Translations under genes and position numbers: made by a program | Source of the DNA: Aequorivita aurantiaca | GTDB lineage: Bacteria; Bacteroidota; Bacteroidia; Flavobacteriales; Flavobacteriaceae | Reading direction: 5' to 3' | Assembly (NCBI RefSeq): GCF_030410135.1 | Contig: NZ_JAUGQQ010000001.1 | Coordinates: forward strand, 558,001 to 622,000 | Length of the DNA stretch: 64,000 bases | Shown here: piece after piece, positions 17,658 to 27,001 of the stretch | Layout of the letters: every line of letters starts with the position of its first letter | Numbering within the stretch: position 1 is the stretch's first letter | The notes under the pieces: model-generated | What the model saw: only the letters and a program-made list of their open reading frames with translations | The model's database searches: none | Told to the model about the DNA's origin: nothing

Positions 17658-19430
17658 TTAGGATTTTATAACAACATTTAAATGTAGCTCATCCAATTGC
17701 TTATGGTCAATGGGCGCGGGCGCATCGATCATAACATCACGGCCGGAATTGTTTTTTGGGAATGCAATAAAATCGCGGATGGTTTCCTGTCCTCCCAAAA
17801 TGGCAACTAGTCTGTCCAGACCAAAAGCAATTCCCCCGTGCGGTGGTGCGCCGTATTGGAAGGCATCCATTAAAAATCCGAACTGCGCTTTTGCTTCTTC
17901 GGGTGTGAAACCTAAATAATCAAACATTAACGCCTGTGTTTTTTTGTCGTGAATACGAATTGATCCCCCGCCGATTTCATTTCCATTTAAAACTAAATCG
18001 TAAGCATTTGCTTTTACTTCGCCGGGATTTGTGTCCAATAGCTCCAATTGTCCCGGTTTTGGGGAAGTGAACGGATGGTGCATGGCGTGATAACGGTTTG
18101 TTTCCTCGTCCCATTCCAAAAGTGGAAAATCAACAACCCAAAGTGGGGCGAATTCATTGCTTTTTCTTAAACCGAGTTGTTCTGCCAAGTACATTCTCAA
18201 TGCGCTCAATTGGGTTTGTGTTTTATTTTTTTGCCCGGCCATTATCAGCATTAAATCTCCAGGTTTTGAATTGCATTTTTCAGCCCATTGCTTTAAAATT
18301 TCCTCACCAAAGAATTTATCGATTGAGGATTTTAACGTTCCGTCTGCATTATATTTTACCCAAATCAATCCTGTAGCACCAATCTGTGGGCGCTTTACCC
18401 AATCTACCAAAGCATCTATTTGCTTTCGGGTATATTCGGCACAGCCTTCTACATTAATGGCAACTACCAATTCTGCATTGTCAAAAACAGGAAATCCTTT
18501 AGGTTCAAAAGTTCCCACAACTCCCCCTTCGGTAGTTAGGGGGCAAAACTCCATTCCGAAACGAATATCCGGTTTATCATTTCCGTATTTTTCCATTGCT
18601 TCGTCATACGTCATTCTTGGAAACTCTGAAATCTCAACGCCGTTTATTTCTTTCAATAAATGTTTTGTCAACCCTTCAAAAGCGTTCAAAATATCCTCCT
18701 GTTCCACAAAGGCCATTTCGCAGTCAATTTGTGTGAATTCCGGCTGGCGGTCTGCGCGCAAATCCTCATCACGGAAGCATTTTACTATTTGGAAATATTT
18801 ATCCATTCCGCCAACCATCAACAATTGCTTAAACGTTTGCGGACTCTGCGGAAGTGCATAAAACTGTCCTTCATTCATTCGGGATGGCACTACAAAATCG
18901 CGTGCGCCTTCCGGAGTGGATTTTATTAAATACGGAGTTTCAACCTCAATAAATCCTTCCTTCGAAAGATAATTGCGAACCGCCATCGCAACTTTTGAGC
19001 GGAAAATAAGATTATCTCGAACCGGTTTTCTGCGAATGTCGAGGTATCTATATTTCATTCGCAAATCCTCGCCGCCGTCGGTGTCGTCCTCAATGGTGAA
19101 GGGCGGGGTTTCGGATTGATTCAGAATAGTCAATTCAGAAACCAAAATTTCTACATCGCCGGTGGGCATGTTTGCGTTTTTGGACTCGCGCTCAATGACA
19201 GTTCCTTTTACTTGGATTACAAATTCGCGGCCAAGTTTTGTGGCTTTTTCAATTACCTCCTTTGAAGTTCTTTCCTCATCAAAAATAAGCTGGGTGATGC
19301 CGTAGCGGTCCCGAAGGTCCACCCAAACCATAAAACCTTTGTTGCGGATTTTTTGTACCCATCCTGCGAGGGTTACTTCTTTATTAATGTGTGCCGCGCG
19401 AAGTTGGCCGTTGTTGTGCGTTCTGTACAT
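17658..19430 (-). CDS. aspS: Aspartyl-tRNA synthetase
   Basis: This class II synthetase charges tRNA-Asp in the cytoplasm. An OB-fold anticodon-binding domain is at the N-terminus ([20 protein letters not shown]). Class II motif 2 is [18 protein letters not shown], and motif 3 is [15 protein letters not shown] near the C-terminus. A GAD insertion domain of the bacterial type lies between, giving 590 residues, the normal bacterial length. Whether it is discriminating or non-discriminating cannot be settled by eye, but a separate AsnS at 43495 makes a discriminating enzyme likely. A TAAATTTG -7 element lies 25 bp before the start. Confidence 0.97.
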   Translation of the reverse strand: MYRTHNNGQLRAAHINKEVTLAGWVQKIRNKGFMVWVDLRDRYGITQLIFDEERTSKEVIEKATKLGREFVIQVKGTVIERESKNANMPTGDVEILVSELTILNQSETPPFTIEDDTDGGEDLRMKYRYLDIRRKPVRDNLIFRSKVAMAVRNYLSKEGFIEVETPYLIKSTPEGARDFVVPSRMNEGQFYALPQSPQTFKQLLMVGGMDKYFQIVKCFRDEDLRADRQPEFTQIDCEMAFVEQEDILNAFEGLTKHLLKEINGVEISEFPRMTYDEAMEKYGNDKPDIRFGMEFCPLTTEGGVVGTFEPKGFPVFDNAELVVAINVEGCAEYTRKQIDALVDWVKRPQIGATGLIWVKYNADGTLKSSIDKFFGEEILKQWAEKCNSKPGDLMLIMAGQKNKTQTQLSALRMYLAEQLGLRKSNEFAPLWVVDFPLLEWDEETNRYHAMHHPFTSPKPGQLELLDTNPGEVKANAYDLVLNGNEIGGGSIRIHDKKTQALMFDYLGFTPEEAKAQFGFLMDAFQYGAPPHGGIAFGLDRLVAILGGQETIRDFIAFPKNNSGRDVMIDAPAPIDHKQLDELHLNVVIKS

Positions 19431-19455
19431 TTTCTTCTGAGAAAAATTTAGGTGG

Positions 19456-19463
19456 CAAATTTA
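19456..19463 (-). promoter_or_regulatory. -7 element of aspS
   Basis: TAAATTTG on the minus strand perfectly matches TAnnTTTG and lies 25 bp before the start codon. No clear -33 was found. Confidence 0.45.
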
Positions 19464-19520
19464 ATAAGTAATAAATGAATAGTTGTGAATTGATGGGATT
19501 ATTATAATTTGAATAATAAA

Positions 19521-19544
19521 AAACCCTTTCTATTGAAAGGGTTT
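19521..19544 (-). terminator. Terminator of the RND efflux operon
   Basis: A 10-bp stem (19521-19530 with 19535-19544) around a 4-nt loop lies 10 bp past the permease stop, with a T-rich tail on the minus strand. Confidence 0.8.
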
Positions 19545-19554
19545 TTGTCAATGC

Positions 19555-22500
19555 TTATTCTGAAATCTGCTTCAACCGTGCTTTTTTCTGCTTTTCATCT
19601 GCAAACCTAATTTTCGCCCTGTTCAATAAATAGAACATTGTGGGCACAATTACCAACGTCAGGAATGTGGCAAAAGTAAGCCCGAAAATGATGGTCCACG
19701 ATAGCGGACCCCAGAAAATGGTATTGTCGCCACCAATATAAATCTGCGGATCAAACTCGGTAAATAGCGTAAAAAAGTTGAGGTTGAAACCAATAGCTAA
19801 CGGAATCAATCCCAAAATAGTAGTTATTGCCGTCAACAATACTGGGCGCAAACGGTTTTTTCCTGCCGCTATTATCAGCTCTCGGTAATCTTCGCGCGTG
19901 AGCAATTGTTCCTGTGGAATGCCGAGTTCTTCTTTTCTGCGGTCAATCAGTAATTGGGTATAATCTATAAGTACGATGGCGTTGTTCACCACAATTCCCG
20001 CGAGGGCAATGATACCCATCATCGTCATAATTACCACAAAATCCATTTGGAAAATAACCAACCCGAAGAGCACGCCAATAAAACTTAGCACAATGGCCAC
20101 AAAAATGATAAACGGTTTTGAAATGGAATTGAACTGCGCCACAATAATCAAAAGAATTAATGACATTGCAATTACCAATGCCATGGAAAGGAATGCCAAG
20201 TTTTTGGCTTGTTCTTCCTGTTCGCCCGTAAAGTCATACGAAATATCCTGCGGCATTTCATAAGTTTTCATTGATCCTTCGATTTTTTGGACAATTTCAG
20301 TTGGGTTGAAACCTTCCAAAACATTGGAATAAATGGTGATTACCCTATCCAGATTTTTTCTTTTTATGGAACTGAACGTTGCGATATTCTTGGTGGTTAC
20401 TAAAGAGGAAATTGGGATTGTTTTTAGATTTCCGTTGGTGTCCCTAAACGTAATATTTTGGTTGAAAAGCGCGCTTTGGTTATAACGATTTTCATCGCCA
20501 AATCGAACGAAAATATCAAAATCGTCATCGCCTTCCTTGTATGTTGAAGCGTCAAAACCGTAGATAGCGCTTCGCAAAGCTTGCCCAACCTGAGACGTGC
20601 TTACACCGAGTTCGCCCGCTTTTTTTCGGTCTACATAAACTTCCATTTCGGGTTTATTCTGGTTTACGTCCAGCTTCAATTCCTCAATTCCGGGAATGGA
20701 AAGGCTATTTATGTACGTCCGAACTTTTTCGGCTTCACTTAAAAGTTCGTCATAATCCTCGCCTTTCAATTCAAGATTAATGGCGTAACCGGCCGGAGGG
20801 CCGTTGGCATCCTTATCCACAATTACACTCACGCCGGGATAGCCCTGCACCGCCTGTCGCATTTCGGTCAAAACATCGGCGCTGCTTATCTTGTCGCCAT
20901 CTTCATTATAGCGATATTTATATTCGCGAAAAAGCACAGTAACCTTACCCTTGTTGGGCATTTCATTTGAGGATGCGCCGTCTGTTTGTGGATTTCCGGC
21001 ACCTTCACCTACTTGTGAAATGATGGACTCCGCCATAAAATTATATGGCTTTCCATCTTTTTCATATTGATATTTTCCCAATACATCAAACACTTGTTGC
21101 TCGATGGTTTTGGTCATTTCGTTGGTTTTTTCAATGTCCGTTCCCTCGGGATATTCAATATAAACAATAGCTTGATTTGGCTGGTTCTCCGGGAAGAAAA
21201 GTACGTTCGGAGTGGCAATGCCGAATACTATAAATGAAAGAATCAATAATCCAAAAGTTCCAAATACAAATTGATAGGCTCTACCTCCTTTTAAAGCAAA
21301 CTCCAAAAATTTATGATATCTTTTTTCAAATGCCGGTAAATATTTGTACTGGAATTTACGAGATGCCGGGGTTAGAACGTATTTGAAAAACCAAAGCAAG
21401 ATTGCCACGAAAACGAAAAGGTTTCCAAAGCCGGTAAGCGCTTTTGGACTTCCAACAAAACCGAGAATCAGAAACAGAACTCCAAGCGCCAAAAGGCCCA
21501 ACCCTCTTTTTAATAGATAGGTTTTTTCACGGTTTCGCCAACCTCTATAGCACCAAAAAATCGCTAATAGTGTAACTATTGCTCCCAGTATTTGAAAAAT
21601 AATATGCGTTTCGGTAAGTCCTGAAATAATCAGCAATATCCCAAAAATTAGGAGCGCGCTACTAAGTTTTATCAAATCGGAGCGCTTCAGTTCGCCTTCT
21701 TCGGTTTTCATAAAGGCCGAGGTGAGCATCGCATTCATCACCAGTGCTATTAATAGGGAGGAAAACAAGACTGTGGCAAGGGTAAGCGGGAAAAATATCA
21801 TAAATTTTCCCATAATTCCCGGCCAAAAACCGAGCGGTAAAAAAGCCGCAATGGTGGTAGCAGTGGATGCAATAATTGGCCACGCGATTTCACCGACGCC
21901 TTGTTTTGCAGCTTCTAGTCGCGGCACGCCTTCATCCATCAAACGGTACACGTTTTCAACTACCACAATTCCGTTGTCCACGAGCATCCCCAAGCCCATT
22001 ACCGTCGCGAAAAGTACCATTGTATTTAGGGTGATGTTCATTCCCAAGAAATCTCCCAAAATAGGAAGCAGCATAAAATTCAATAAAATTGAAAGTGGAA
22101 TGGCAATACCCACAAAAAGTGCATTTCGGAAACCCAGGAAGAACATTAAAACCCCAACCACGAGCAATACCCCGAAAATGATACTATTCTCAAGTTCGGC
22201 AACCTGTGCCTCGGTACGGGTAGATTCGTCACTGGTTATGGAAATTTCAAGATTATCTGGAAGATATTCGCCTTTTGCTTCGTCTATTAAAACTTTGATT
22301 TTTTCCATGGCGACAATCTGGTTTTCGCCACTTTTTTTCTTTATGCTCAGCATCACCACCGGCTCGCCATATTCGCGGGCGTAGGTGGTTCGATCCTTTT
22401 CCCTAAAATTGATATTGGCAATGTCACGAAGCAAAACAACGCCACCGTCTTCTTTCACCACAACATTTTGAAGGTCCTCTGGCGCTTCAATTTCACCGAT

Positions 22501-23229
22501 TACACGAATGTTTCTGCGCAGCCCGTTTTCAATTACGTTTCCGCCGGAAATGGTTACATTTTCATTCTGAATAGCGGCAATAATCTGGTTTATGGTGGCG
22601 TTTGCGGCGGTCATTTTGTAAACATCCACGGCTATTTCAACCTCCTTGTCCTGCACGCCCAAAAGCGTTGCTTCCTTTATTTCCGGCAAATCCTCAATTT
22701 CATCCTGTAAATCCTCGGCATAATCCTTCAGTTGTTGGGAAGGGTAATCGCCACGCAGGTTTATTTGCGCAATGGGCATTATTTCAGAAATATTTAGATC
22801 GAAAGCGTTCGGTTCTACCTTCGCTCCTCCGTCAATTGTGGGCCAATCCTGTTGTGCCTTTACGGCGTCAATCTTGTCCTTTACCTTTATTTTTGCGGCT
22901 TCGGGAGTGATGTCTTCCTCAAATTCCACGGTAATCATGGAATAATCCTGAAGTGAGTTTGAAGTAATTTTCGTTACTCCGGTAATATCATTCAATTCCT
23001 CTTCGAGCGGTTTTGTAATCAATTTTTCAACATCTTCCGCCGCATTTCCGGGGAAAACCGAACTCACGTAAATTTTTGATTCAATAACCTCCGGAAAGGA
23101 TTCCCTTGGAAGATTCATATAACTCATCAATCCGCCGATGAGCACGATGGCAATGAGCACAAAGACCGTCATGCGGTTTTCGATGGCCCAGTTTGAAACG
23201 CCGAAATATTTTTTCTTAGTTTGTTCCAT
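19555..23229 (-). CDS. RND (AcrB-type) efflux permease with an extra membrane insert
   Basis: This inner-membrane, proton-driven pump subunit works with an adaptor and a TolC-type channel. The N-terminus and TM1 (NRMTVFVLIAIVLIGGLMSYMNLPRESFPE) are typical. The central helix motif GMLVDNGIVVVENVYRLMDEG and the second-half VVNNAIVLIDYTQ are present. At 1224 residues it is about 180 longer than AcrB. The excess comes mostly from a segment near residues 515-630 with about four additional hydrophobic helices placed between the normal sixth and seventh helices. The gene overlaps the adaptor gene by 14 bp, showing translational coupling. Substrate is unknown; TetR control suggests a drug-like or toxic compound. 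Confidence 0.93.
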   Translation of the reverse strand: MEQTKKKYFGVSNWAIENRMTVFVLIAIVLIGGLMSYMNLPRESFPEVIESKIYVSSVFPGNAAEDVEKLITKPLEEELNDITGVTKITSNSLQDYSMITVEFEEDITPEAAKIKVKDKIDAVKAQQDWPTIDGGAKVEPNAFDLNISEIMPIAQINLRGDYPSQQLKDYAEDLQDEIEDLPEIKEATLLGVQDKEVEIAVDVYKMTAANATINQIIAAIQNENVTISGGNVIENGLRRNIRVIGEIEAPEDLQNVVVKEDGGVVLLRDIANINFREKDRTTYAREYGEPVVMLSIKKKSGENQIVAMEKIKVLIDEAKGEYLPDNLEISITSDESTRTEAQVAELENSIIFGVLLVVGVLMFFLGFRNALFVGIAIPLSILLNFMLLPILGDFLGMNITLNTMVLFATVMGLGMLVDNGIVVVENVYRLMDEGVPRLEAAKQGVGEIAWPIIASTATTIAAFLPLGFWPGIMGKFMIFFPLTLATVLFSSLLIALVMNAMLTSAFMKTEEGELKRSDLIKLSSALLIFGILLIISGLTETHIIFQILGAIVTLLAIFWCYRGWRNREKTYLLKRGLGLLALGVLFLILGFVGSPKALTGFGNLFVFVAILLWFFKYVLTPASRKFQYKYLPAFEKRYHKFLEFALKGGRAYQFVFGTFGLLILSFIVFGIATPNVLFFPENQPNQAIVYIEYPEGTDIEKTNEMTKTIEQQVFDVLGKYQYEKDGKPYNFMAESIISQVGEGAGNPQTDGASSNEMPNKGKVTVLFREYKYRYNEDGDKISSADVLTEMRQAVQGYPGVSVIVDKDANGPPAGYAINLELKGEDYDELLSEAEKVRTYINSLSIPGIEELKLDVNQNKPEMEVYVDRKKAGELGVSTSQVGQALRSAIYGFDASTYKEGDDDFDIFVRFGDENRYNQSALFNQNITFRDTNGNLKTIPISSLVTTKNIATFSSIKRKNLDRVITIYSNVLEGFNPTEIVQKIEGSMKTYEMPQDISYDFTGEQEEQAKNLAFLSMALVIAMSLILLIIVAQFNSISKPFIIFVAIVLSFIGVLFGLVIFQMDFVVIMTMMGIIALAGIVVNNAIVLIDYTQLLIDRRKEELGIPQEQLLTREDYRELIIAAGKNRLRPVLLTAITTILGLIPLAIGFNLNFFTLFTEFDPQIYIGGDNTIFWGPLSWTIIFGLTFATFLTLVIVPTMFYLLNRAKIRFADEKQKKARLKQISE

Positions 23230-24409
23230 TAGGAAGGTTGTTTGTGGTTTCTTTGATTTTTACGGCAGAACCATCATTTAGCGTAAGCGCGCCTTCATTC
23301 ACAATAGTTTCGCCGGGTTTTAGTCCGGAAATAACTTCTACCATGCCTTCATATTTTTTTCCAGTTTCTATTTGTTTACGAACAGCTTTAGCTTCATCAG
23401 CAACTCTTTCGGTTAACACAAAAACATATTTATCGCCTTTGCTGTTTTCCTGAATGGCGTTTGCAGGGATGAGTTGGGCATTTTCTTGGCTGTAGTCATT
23501 AATCTCGAGCTTGGCTACCAAATTTGGCTTTATTGCTTTGTCCTTATTGGGAACATCAATTTCAATCTGGAAGGTGCGGTTGTTTGGATTTATGTAATTG
23601 CCTACGTTTTTCACTTGGCCTTCCACAACTTTATTTATGGCCGGAAAAGTCATTTTCACTGAAGTTCCTTTTGCAATACTTCCTAAATAAGCTTCCGGTA
23701 CGGAGGCTTTTACATACATATCGCCAAGTGCAACAATTCGCATTAACGGTTGGCCACCGGGACCTACCACGGTTCCTTGTTCCGTTATAATTTCATCAAT
23801 GGTTCCAGAAAATGGCGCCCTAACCGTAGTTCTGCCCACTTGGGCGCGCATTTGGTCCACCGAACTTTTGGCGGCTTCCATATTTGCTTTTGCCTGTAAG
23901 TACTGAATTTCACTACCTATTTTTTGATTCCAAAGACGCTCCTGTCGCTCAAAGGTAGTTTTTGCCAAATCGTATTGCGTTTCCATTTGAGCCAGTTGGT
24001 TTGAAAGTCCACCGTCGTCAATGCGGGCAAGGGTTTGGCCTTTGCTAACCTTGTCGCCTTCGTTCACCAAAACACGTGTAAGCACCCCTTGGTATTCGGG
24101 ATAAATCAAAAGATTTTGATCAGTCTCCACATTTCCTTGGATGTCAATGAAATGTTGAAATAAAGTGTCTTTTAAGGTGAAAGTTGTTACCAGTGGATAT
24201 TTTTTCAAAGTATCTTTTTCGGTAATGGCTTTTTCCAGTCGGCCCAAGACTTGAGCAATGCTGTCATAGGACTTCAACACCTGTTCTTTCTTTGCCTTCA
24301 TTGCGGAAAGGTCGCCGGATTCAATAACGGCTTCAACGGAGCCGGGGTCTTTTTGGCCGCAACTTACCATTATTAAACCTGCAAATAATATTGTGATTGT
24401 AGTTTTCAT
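23216..24409 (-). CDS. Periplasmic adaptor (membrane fusion) lipoprotein of RND pump
   Basis: This 397-residue HlyD/AcrA-type adaptor begins with a lipoprotein signal peptide; the lipobox is VSCG with Cys17. An N-terminal helical region (about 25-60) is followed by the lipoyl-like half (GVLTRVLVNEGDKVSKGQTLARIDD), a coiled-coil hairpin (about 130-170), the second lipoyl half (VRAPFSGTIDEIITEQG) and beta-barrel and membrane-proximal domains. It bridges the permease and the TolC-like channel in the periplasm. It sits between the four-helix-bundle gene (20 bp upstream) and the permease (14-bp overlap). Confidence 0.93.
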   Translation of the reverse strand: MKTTITILFAGLIMVSCGQKDPGSVEAVIESGDLSAMKAKKEQVLKSYDSIAQVLGRLEKAITEKDTLKKYPLVTTFTLKDTLFQHFIDIQGNVETDQNLLIYPEYQGVLTRVLVNEGDKVSKGQTLARIDDGGLSNQLAQMETQYDLAKTTFERQERLWNQKIGSEIQYLQAKANMEAAKSSVDQMRAQVGRTTVRAPFSGTIDEIITEQGTVVGPGGQPLMRIVALGDMYVKASVPEAYLGSIAKGTSVKMTFPAINKVVEGQVKNVGNYINPNNRTFQIEIDVPNKDKAIKPNLVAKLEINDYSQENAQLIPANAIQENSKGDKYVFVLTERVADEAKAVRKQIETGKKYEGMVEVISGLKPGETIVNEGALTLNDGSAVKIKETTNNLPNGTN

Positions 24410-24429
24410 TAGTTTAGAAGTTGAAAAGT

Positions 24430-24807
24430 TTATGAGTTTAAAGTTGATTGTGTATACTTTTTGTTGACCTGATTTTTACAAAGACCATCCGGCATTGCTG
24501 CTATTTCTGAAATGTCTTCCGTATATTTTGATATTCTTCTTCTGAAATTTTTTGATAGACTTAATTGGTTTAAAAGTTCCAAAACTGAACCATAGTAAAT
24601 CTCGGTAAATCGGGATTTATCTTTATATGAATATCTGTCCGTTACCTCAGCAATATTTGACGAAATTGAAATAGAAGCTCGCTGCATCTGACTTGTAATC
24701 CCAATTTTTTCTTCTACGTCAAAATATTTGGAGCATTTATAATTGTTTATTGAAAGTCGTCGCGCCTTTTGCCGAACCTGTAATTTTTCAAATGAAAATA
24801 TTCTCAT
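24430..24807 (-). CDS. Four-helix-bundle protein (23S rRNA intervening-sequence family), locally frame-scrambled
   Basis: This 125-residue protein resembles the small four-helix-bundle family first seen in 23S rRNA intervening sequences (TIGR02436-like). Family-like stretches are KLQVRQKARRLSINNYKCSKYF, ITSQMQRASISISSNIAE and YGSVLELLNQL. The function of the family is not established. It sits inside the efflux operon, between the TolC-like and adaptor genes. The segment around residues 86-98 reads KNFRRRISKYTE in frame. The shifted frame over the same bases reads ISEEEYQNIRK, which is what this family normally has there, and the normal frame resumes at DISEIAAM. Two compensating single-base indels (near 24553 and 24516) are therefore likely, either real or sequencing errors. 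Confidence 0.75.
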   Translation of the reverse strand: MRIFSFEKLQVRQKARRLSINNYKCSKYFDVEEKIGITSQMQRASISISSNIAEVTDRYSYKDKSRFTEIYYGSVLELLNQLSLSKNFRRRISKYTEDISEIAAMPDGLCKNQVNKKYTQSTLNS

Positions 24808-24861
24808 CGTTTCAATTTTTCTAAATTTTTGACCTAATAAACGTTTAAACCCTTCAACTTT

Positions 24862-26241
24862 TTAATATTTTCCCTTTATTTCCTCCGAAGAAATGCGGAG
24901 CTGGGGAATATTTAAAATCGTTTCCAAGTTTGCCTTTTCGTTAATAATGTCCAGCATTGACTGAAAATACTGCTGTTGGGCGGTATAAAGTTGGGTTTGC
25001 GATTGCCTCAAATCGAAACTGGATGAAAGGCCTTCCATAAATTTTATCTGGTTCTTGTTTTCAACCCGCTCTGCCAATTGCAGGTTTTTTTTGGCATTTT
25101 CATATTTTTCAATTGCAAAAAGGTAATTGCTCCGTGCAGTGGTTAGATCCAGTTTTATTTGTTGTTTTGTTTGTTCAAAATCTGTTTCGGCCTGGTCCAG
25201 CGCAATTTCTGATCGTTGGGTGCGGGCGCTCCGCATTCCGCTGCTGAATATTGGCACATTTAAGCTTACGCCCAATACAGATGATTGATACCATTTTTGG
25301 TCACCGTTTAAGAAAGTGAAGTCATTGTCATTTGCTGAGGTGCCATAGTTCACAAATGCGGAAAGGCTTGGAAGGAATTTGCTTCTTTCCAGCCTCATTT
25401 CAAAATAACGCTGTTGCACCAGATTGTTGGCAATTTTATAATCTACGTTCTCTTCCATGGTCAATGCGGCGTCCAATAAGGAAAGACTAATATTTTTGTC
25501 AGCAAGTTCATTTAACGAATCGGTTAAGATTACGGGTGCTTCCACATCAATGCCCAAGGAAAGGTTGAACATTTGTTTTGCAATGGATTGACTGCGGCGT
25601 ACGTTGTTCAATTGGGTGTCCAGGTCTAAAAGTGTGATTTCCAACTGTTCAACGTTTTCTTCTTCCGTAAGACCGTTTTCGAAAACTTTGCGCGTTTCAT
25701 TGAGGTTATTTTCCAGAGTTGCTTTGTTCTTTTCGAAAATATCCACCAATTCCTGAGCCAACAAAACGCTTCCGTAGGCATTGACTACGCCTCTTCTAAC
25801 CTCTAAACGGGTTTTTTCATTTGCGTTTTCGGAATAATCCAAAAATGCCTTTGCCGCCTTTAGACCTACCAAATAGCTTCCATCAAAAATCAATTGGTTC
25901 AACGTTGCCACGGCGTTTGCGTTTTGTCTTGTTCCGAAGGTAACCGGAACAAATGTGCCAGCCTCGCCACTTCCGAACTCTGCAGGTATAAGGGTTACGG
26001 GCTGTTTTAAATTATTGTTGTACGATATATTTCCATCAATCTGTGGCAAGCCGGTTGCGGTTGTTTCCCACTTTTGTTGCAGGGCTTTTGCTATATCGCG
26101 TCGGGCATTTATGGAGGCGTAATTGCTGTCCAGTGCAAAAGTTACGGCTTCTTCCAAGCTAAATGAGTAATTTTTTGGTTGTTGAGAAAAACCAAAGGTT
26201 ACGCTTAAAATTAAACTGAAGGTTGCGAGTGTTTTAATCAT
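24862..26241 (-). CDS. TolC-family outer-membrane efflux channel
   Basis: This 459-residue protein has a signal peptide (MIKTLATFSLILSVTFGFSQ) and two outer-membrane-efflux (OEP) repeats rich in long amphipathic helices. Recognisable segments are YSFSLEEAVTFALDSNY at the start of the first repeat and VSLNVPIFSSG (from GVSLNVPIFSSGMRSA) before the final coiled coil with SSFDLRQSQTQLYTAQQQYFQSML. It forms the trimeric exit duct for the RND pump. It overlaps the end of tetR by 8 bp and is the first structural gene of the operon. Confidence 0.93.
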   Translation of the reverse strand: MIKTLATFSLILSVTFGFSQQPKNYSFSLEEAVTFALDSNYASINARRDIAKALQQKWETTATGLPQIDGNISYNNNLKQPVTLIPAEFGSGEAGTFVPVTFGTRQNANAVATLNQLIFDGSYLVGLKAAKAFLDYSENANEKTRLEVRRGVVNAYGSVLLAQELVDIFEKNKATLENNLNETRKVFENGLTEEENVEQLEITLLDLDTQLNNVRRSQSIAKQMFNLSLGIDVEAPVILTDSLNELADKNISLSLLDAALTMEENVDYKIANNLVQQRYFEMRLERSKFLPSLSAFVNYGTSANDNDFTFLNGDQKWYQSSVLGVSLNVPIFSSGMRSARTQRSEIALDQAETDFEQTKQQIKLDLTTARSNYLFAIEKYENAKKNLQLAERVENKNQIKFMEGLSSSFDLRQSQTQLYTAQQQYFQSMLDIINEKANLETILNIPQLRISSEEIKGKY

Positions 26242-26845
26242 TTGTGTGGTGCTCTTTGATGAATTTTTTTAGGGTTAGAAAACCTTCGGCAGTAACTATG
26301 CCCCGAAGATGGTATTCAAGATATTCCTCTGTGACGAATTTTACGGGAAATTTACTTTTTGGAAATAAGCTCTGATCCTTTATTCCATGAATGCCCAAAA
26401 AGTAGAGCCTTGCCACAAAATCTGGATCCAAATTTCTTCGGTATAACCCTTGTTCGATGCCTTTTTTTACGTTTTTCCGGGTGCAATCCATCATTTTTTC
26501 GAATTGGCTTTGGTGCAATTTTTGGCTGATTTCCGGATAGTATTTTTGCAATTGGTATTGTGGCGAGGATTGGTCATCTTCAAGCCTGCGTAAAATAAAT
26601 TTCTTTATTTCGAAAAGTTCCTCGATCGGGTTTTGATCCAACGAACAAATTTCATCAATACCGGTGGTAATGCTGTCCATAACGCAAAAGGTACATTCCT
26701 TTACTAATGCCGTTTTGTTTTTAAAATGAGTATAAATGGTCTTTTTGGAAATGGCCATTTCATTGGCAATATCATCCATGGTAACGCTCTTAAAACCTAA
26801 TTTTAAGAATAGATCCGTGGCCTTTTGAATAATTTTATTTTTCAT
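26234..26845 (-). CDS. TetR-family transcriptional repressor of the efflux operon
   Basis: This 203-residue regulator has an N-terminal helix-turn-helix (about residues 5-50: KIIQKATDLFLKLGFKSVTMDDIANEMAISKKTIYTHFKNK is classical TetR). A variable ligand-binding C-terminal domain follows. The ATG at 26845 is preferred over the TTG at 26857, because the latter overlaps the -7 element. The gene leads the operon, and its promoter overlaps a 10-bp inverted repeat, so self-repression is likely. The ligand is unknown. The leader between -7 and ATG is only 9 bp, so the message may be nearly leaderless. Confidence 0.92.
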   Translation of the reverse strand: MKNKIIQKATDLFLKLGFKSVTMDDIANEMAISKKTIYTHFKNKTALVKECTFCVMDSITTGIDEICSLDQNPIEELFEIKKFILRRLEDDQSSPQYQLQKYYPEISQKLHQSQFEKMMDCTRKNVKKGIEQGLYRRNLDPDFVARLYFLGIHGIKDQSLFPKSKFPVKFVTEEYLEYHLRGIVTAEGFLTLKKFIKEHHTND

Positions 26846-26854
26846 AATGGAGGG

Positions 26855-26896
26855 CAAAGGTATGTCGCGGAAACTTTTAAAACAAAAAAAGTTTCC
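26855..26896 (-). promoter_or_regulatory. Promoter and palindromic operator of the tetR-efflux operon
   Basis: The -7 element TACCTTTG (complement of 26855-26862) is a perfect match. A TTG lies 20 bp upstream of it. An inverted repeat with 10-bp arms (26869-26878 and 26887-26896, arm GGAAACTTTT, 8-bp spacer) spans the -33 region, exactly where a TetR dimer would block RNA polymerase. Confidence 0.7.
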
Positions 26897-27001
26897 AAAG
26901 TTTTATTTTTATTAACATAAGCTTAACGGTACAGGCATTTTGAAACAGAATCGTGTGGCCTTTTGCCAAGCTTGTTTTACTTTAGCCGAAATTTTTGCAC
27001 C

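Noticed and set aside
18157-18861. 234-codon open frame on the plus strand
   Set aside because: It lies wholly inside aspS on the opposite strand and its translation has no domain-like pattern; it is a shadow of the synthetase gene.
21722-22384. 220-codon open frame on the plus strand
   Set aside because: It is antisense to the RND permease, rich in Ser/Ile/Lys/Pro as expected from complementing membrane-protein codons; not a gene.
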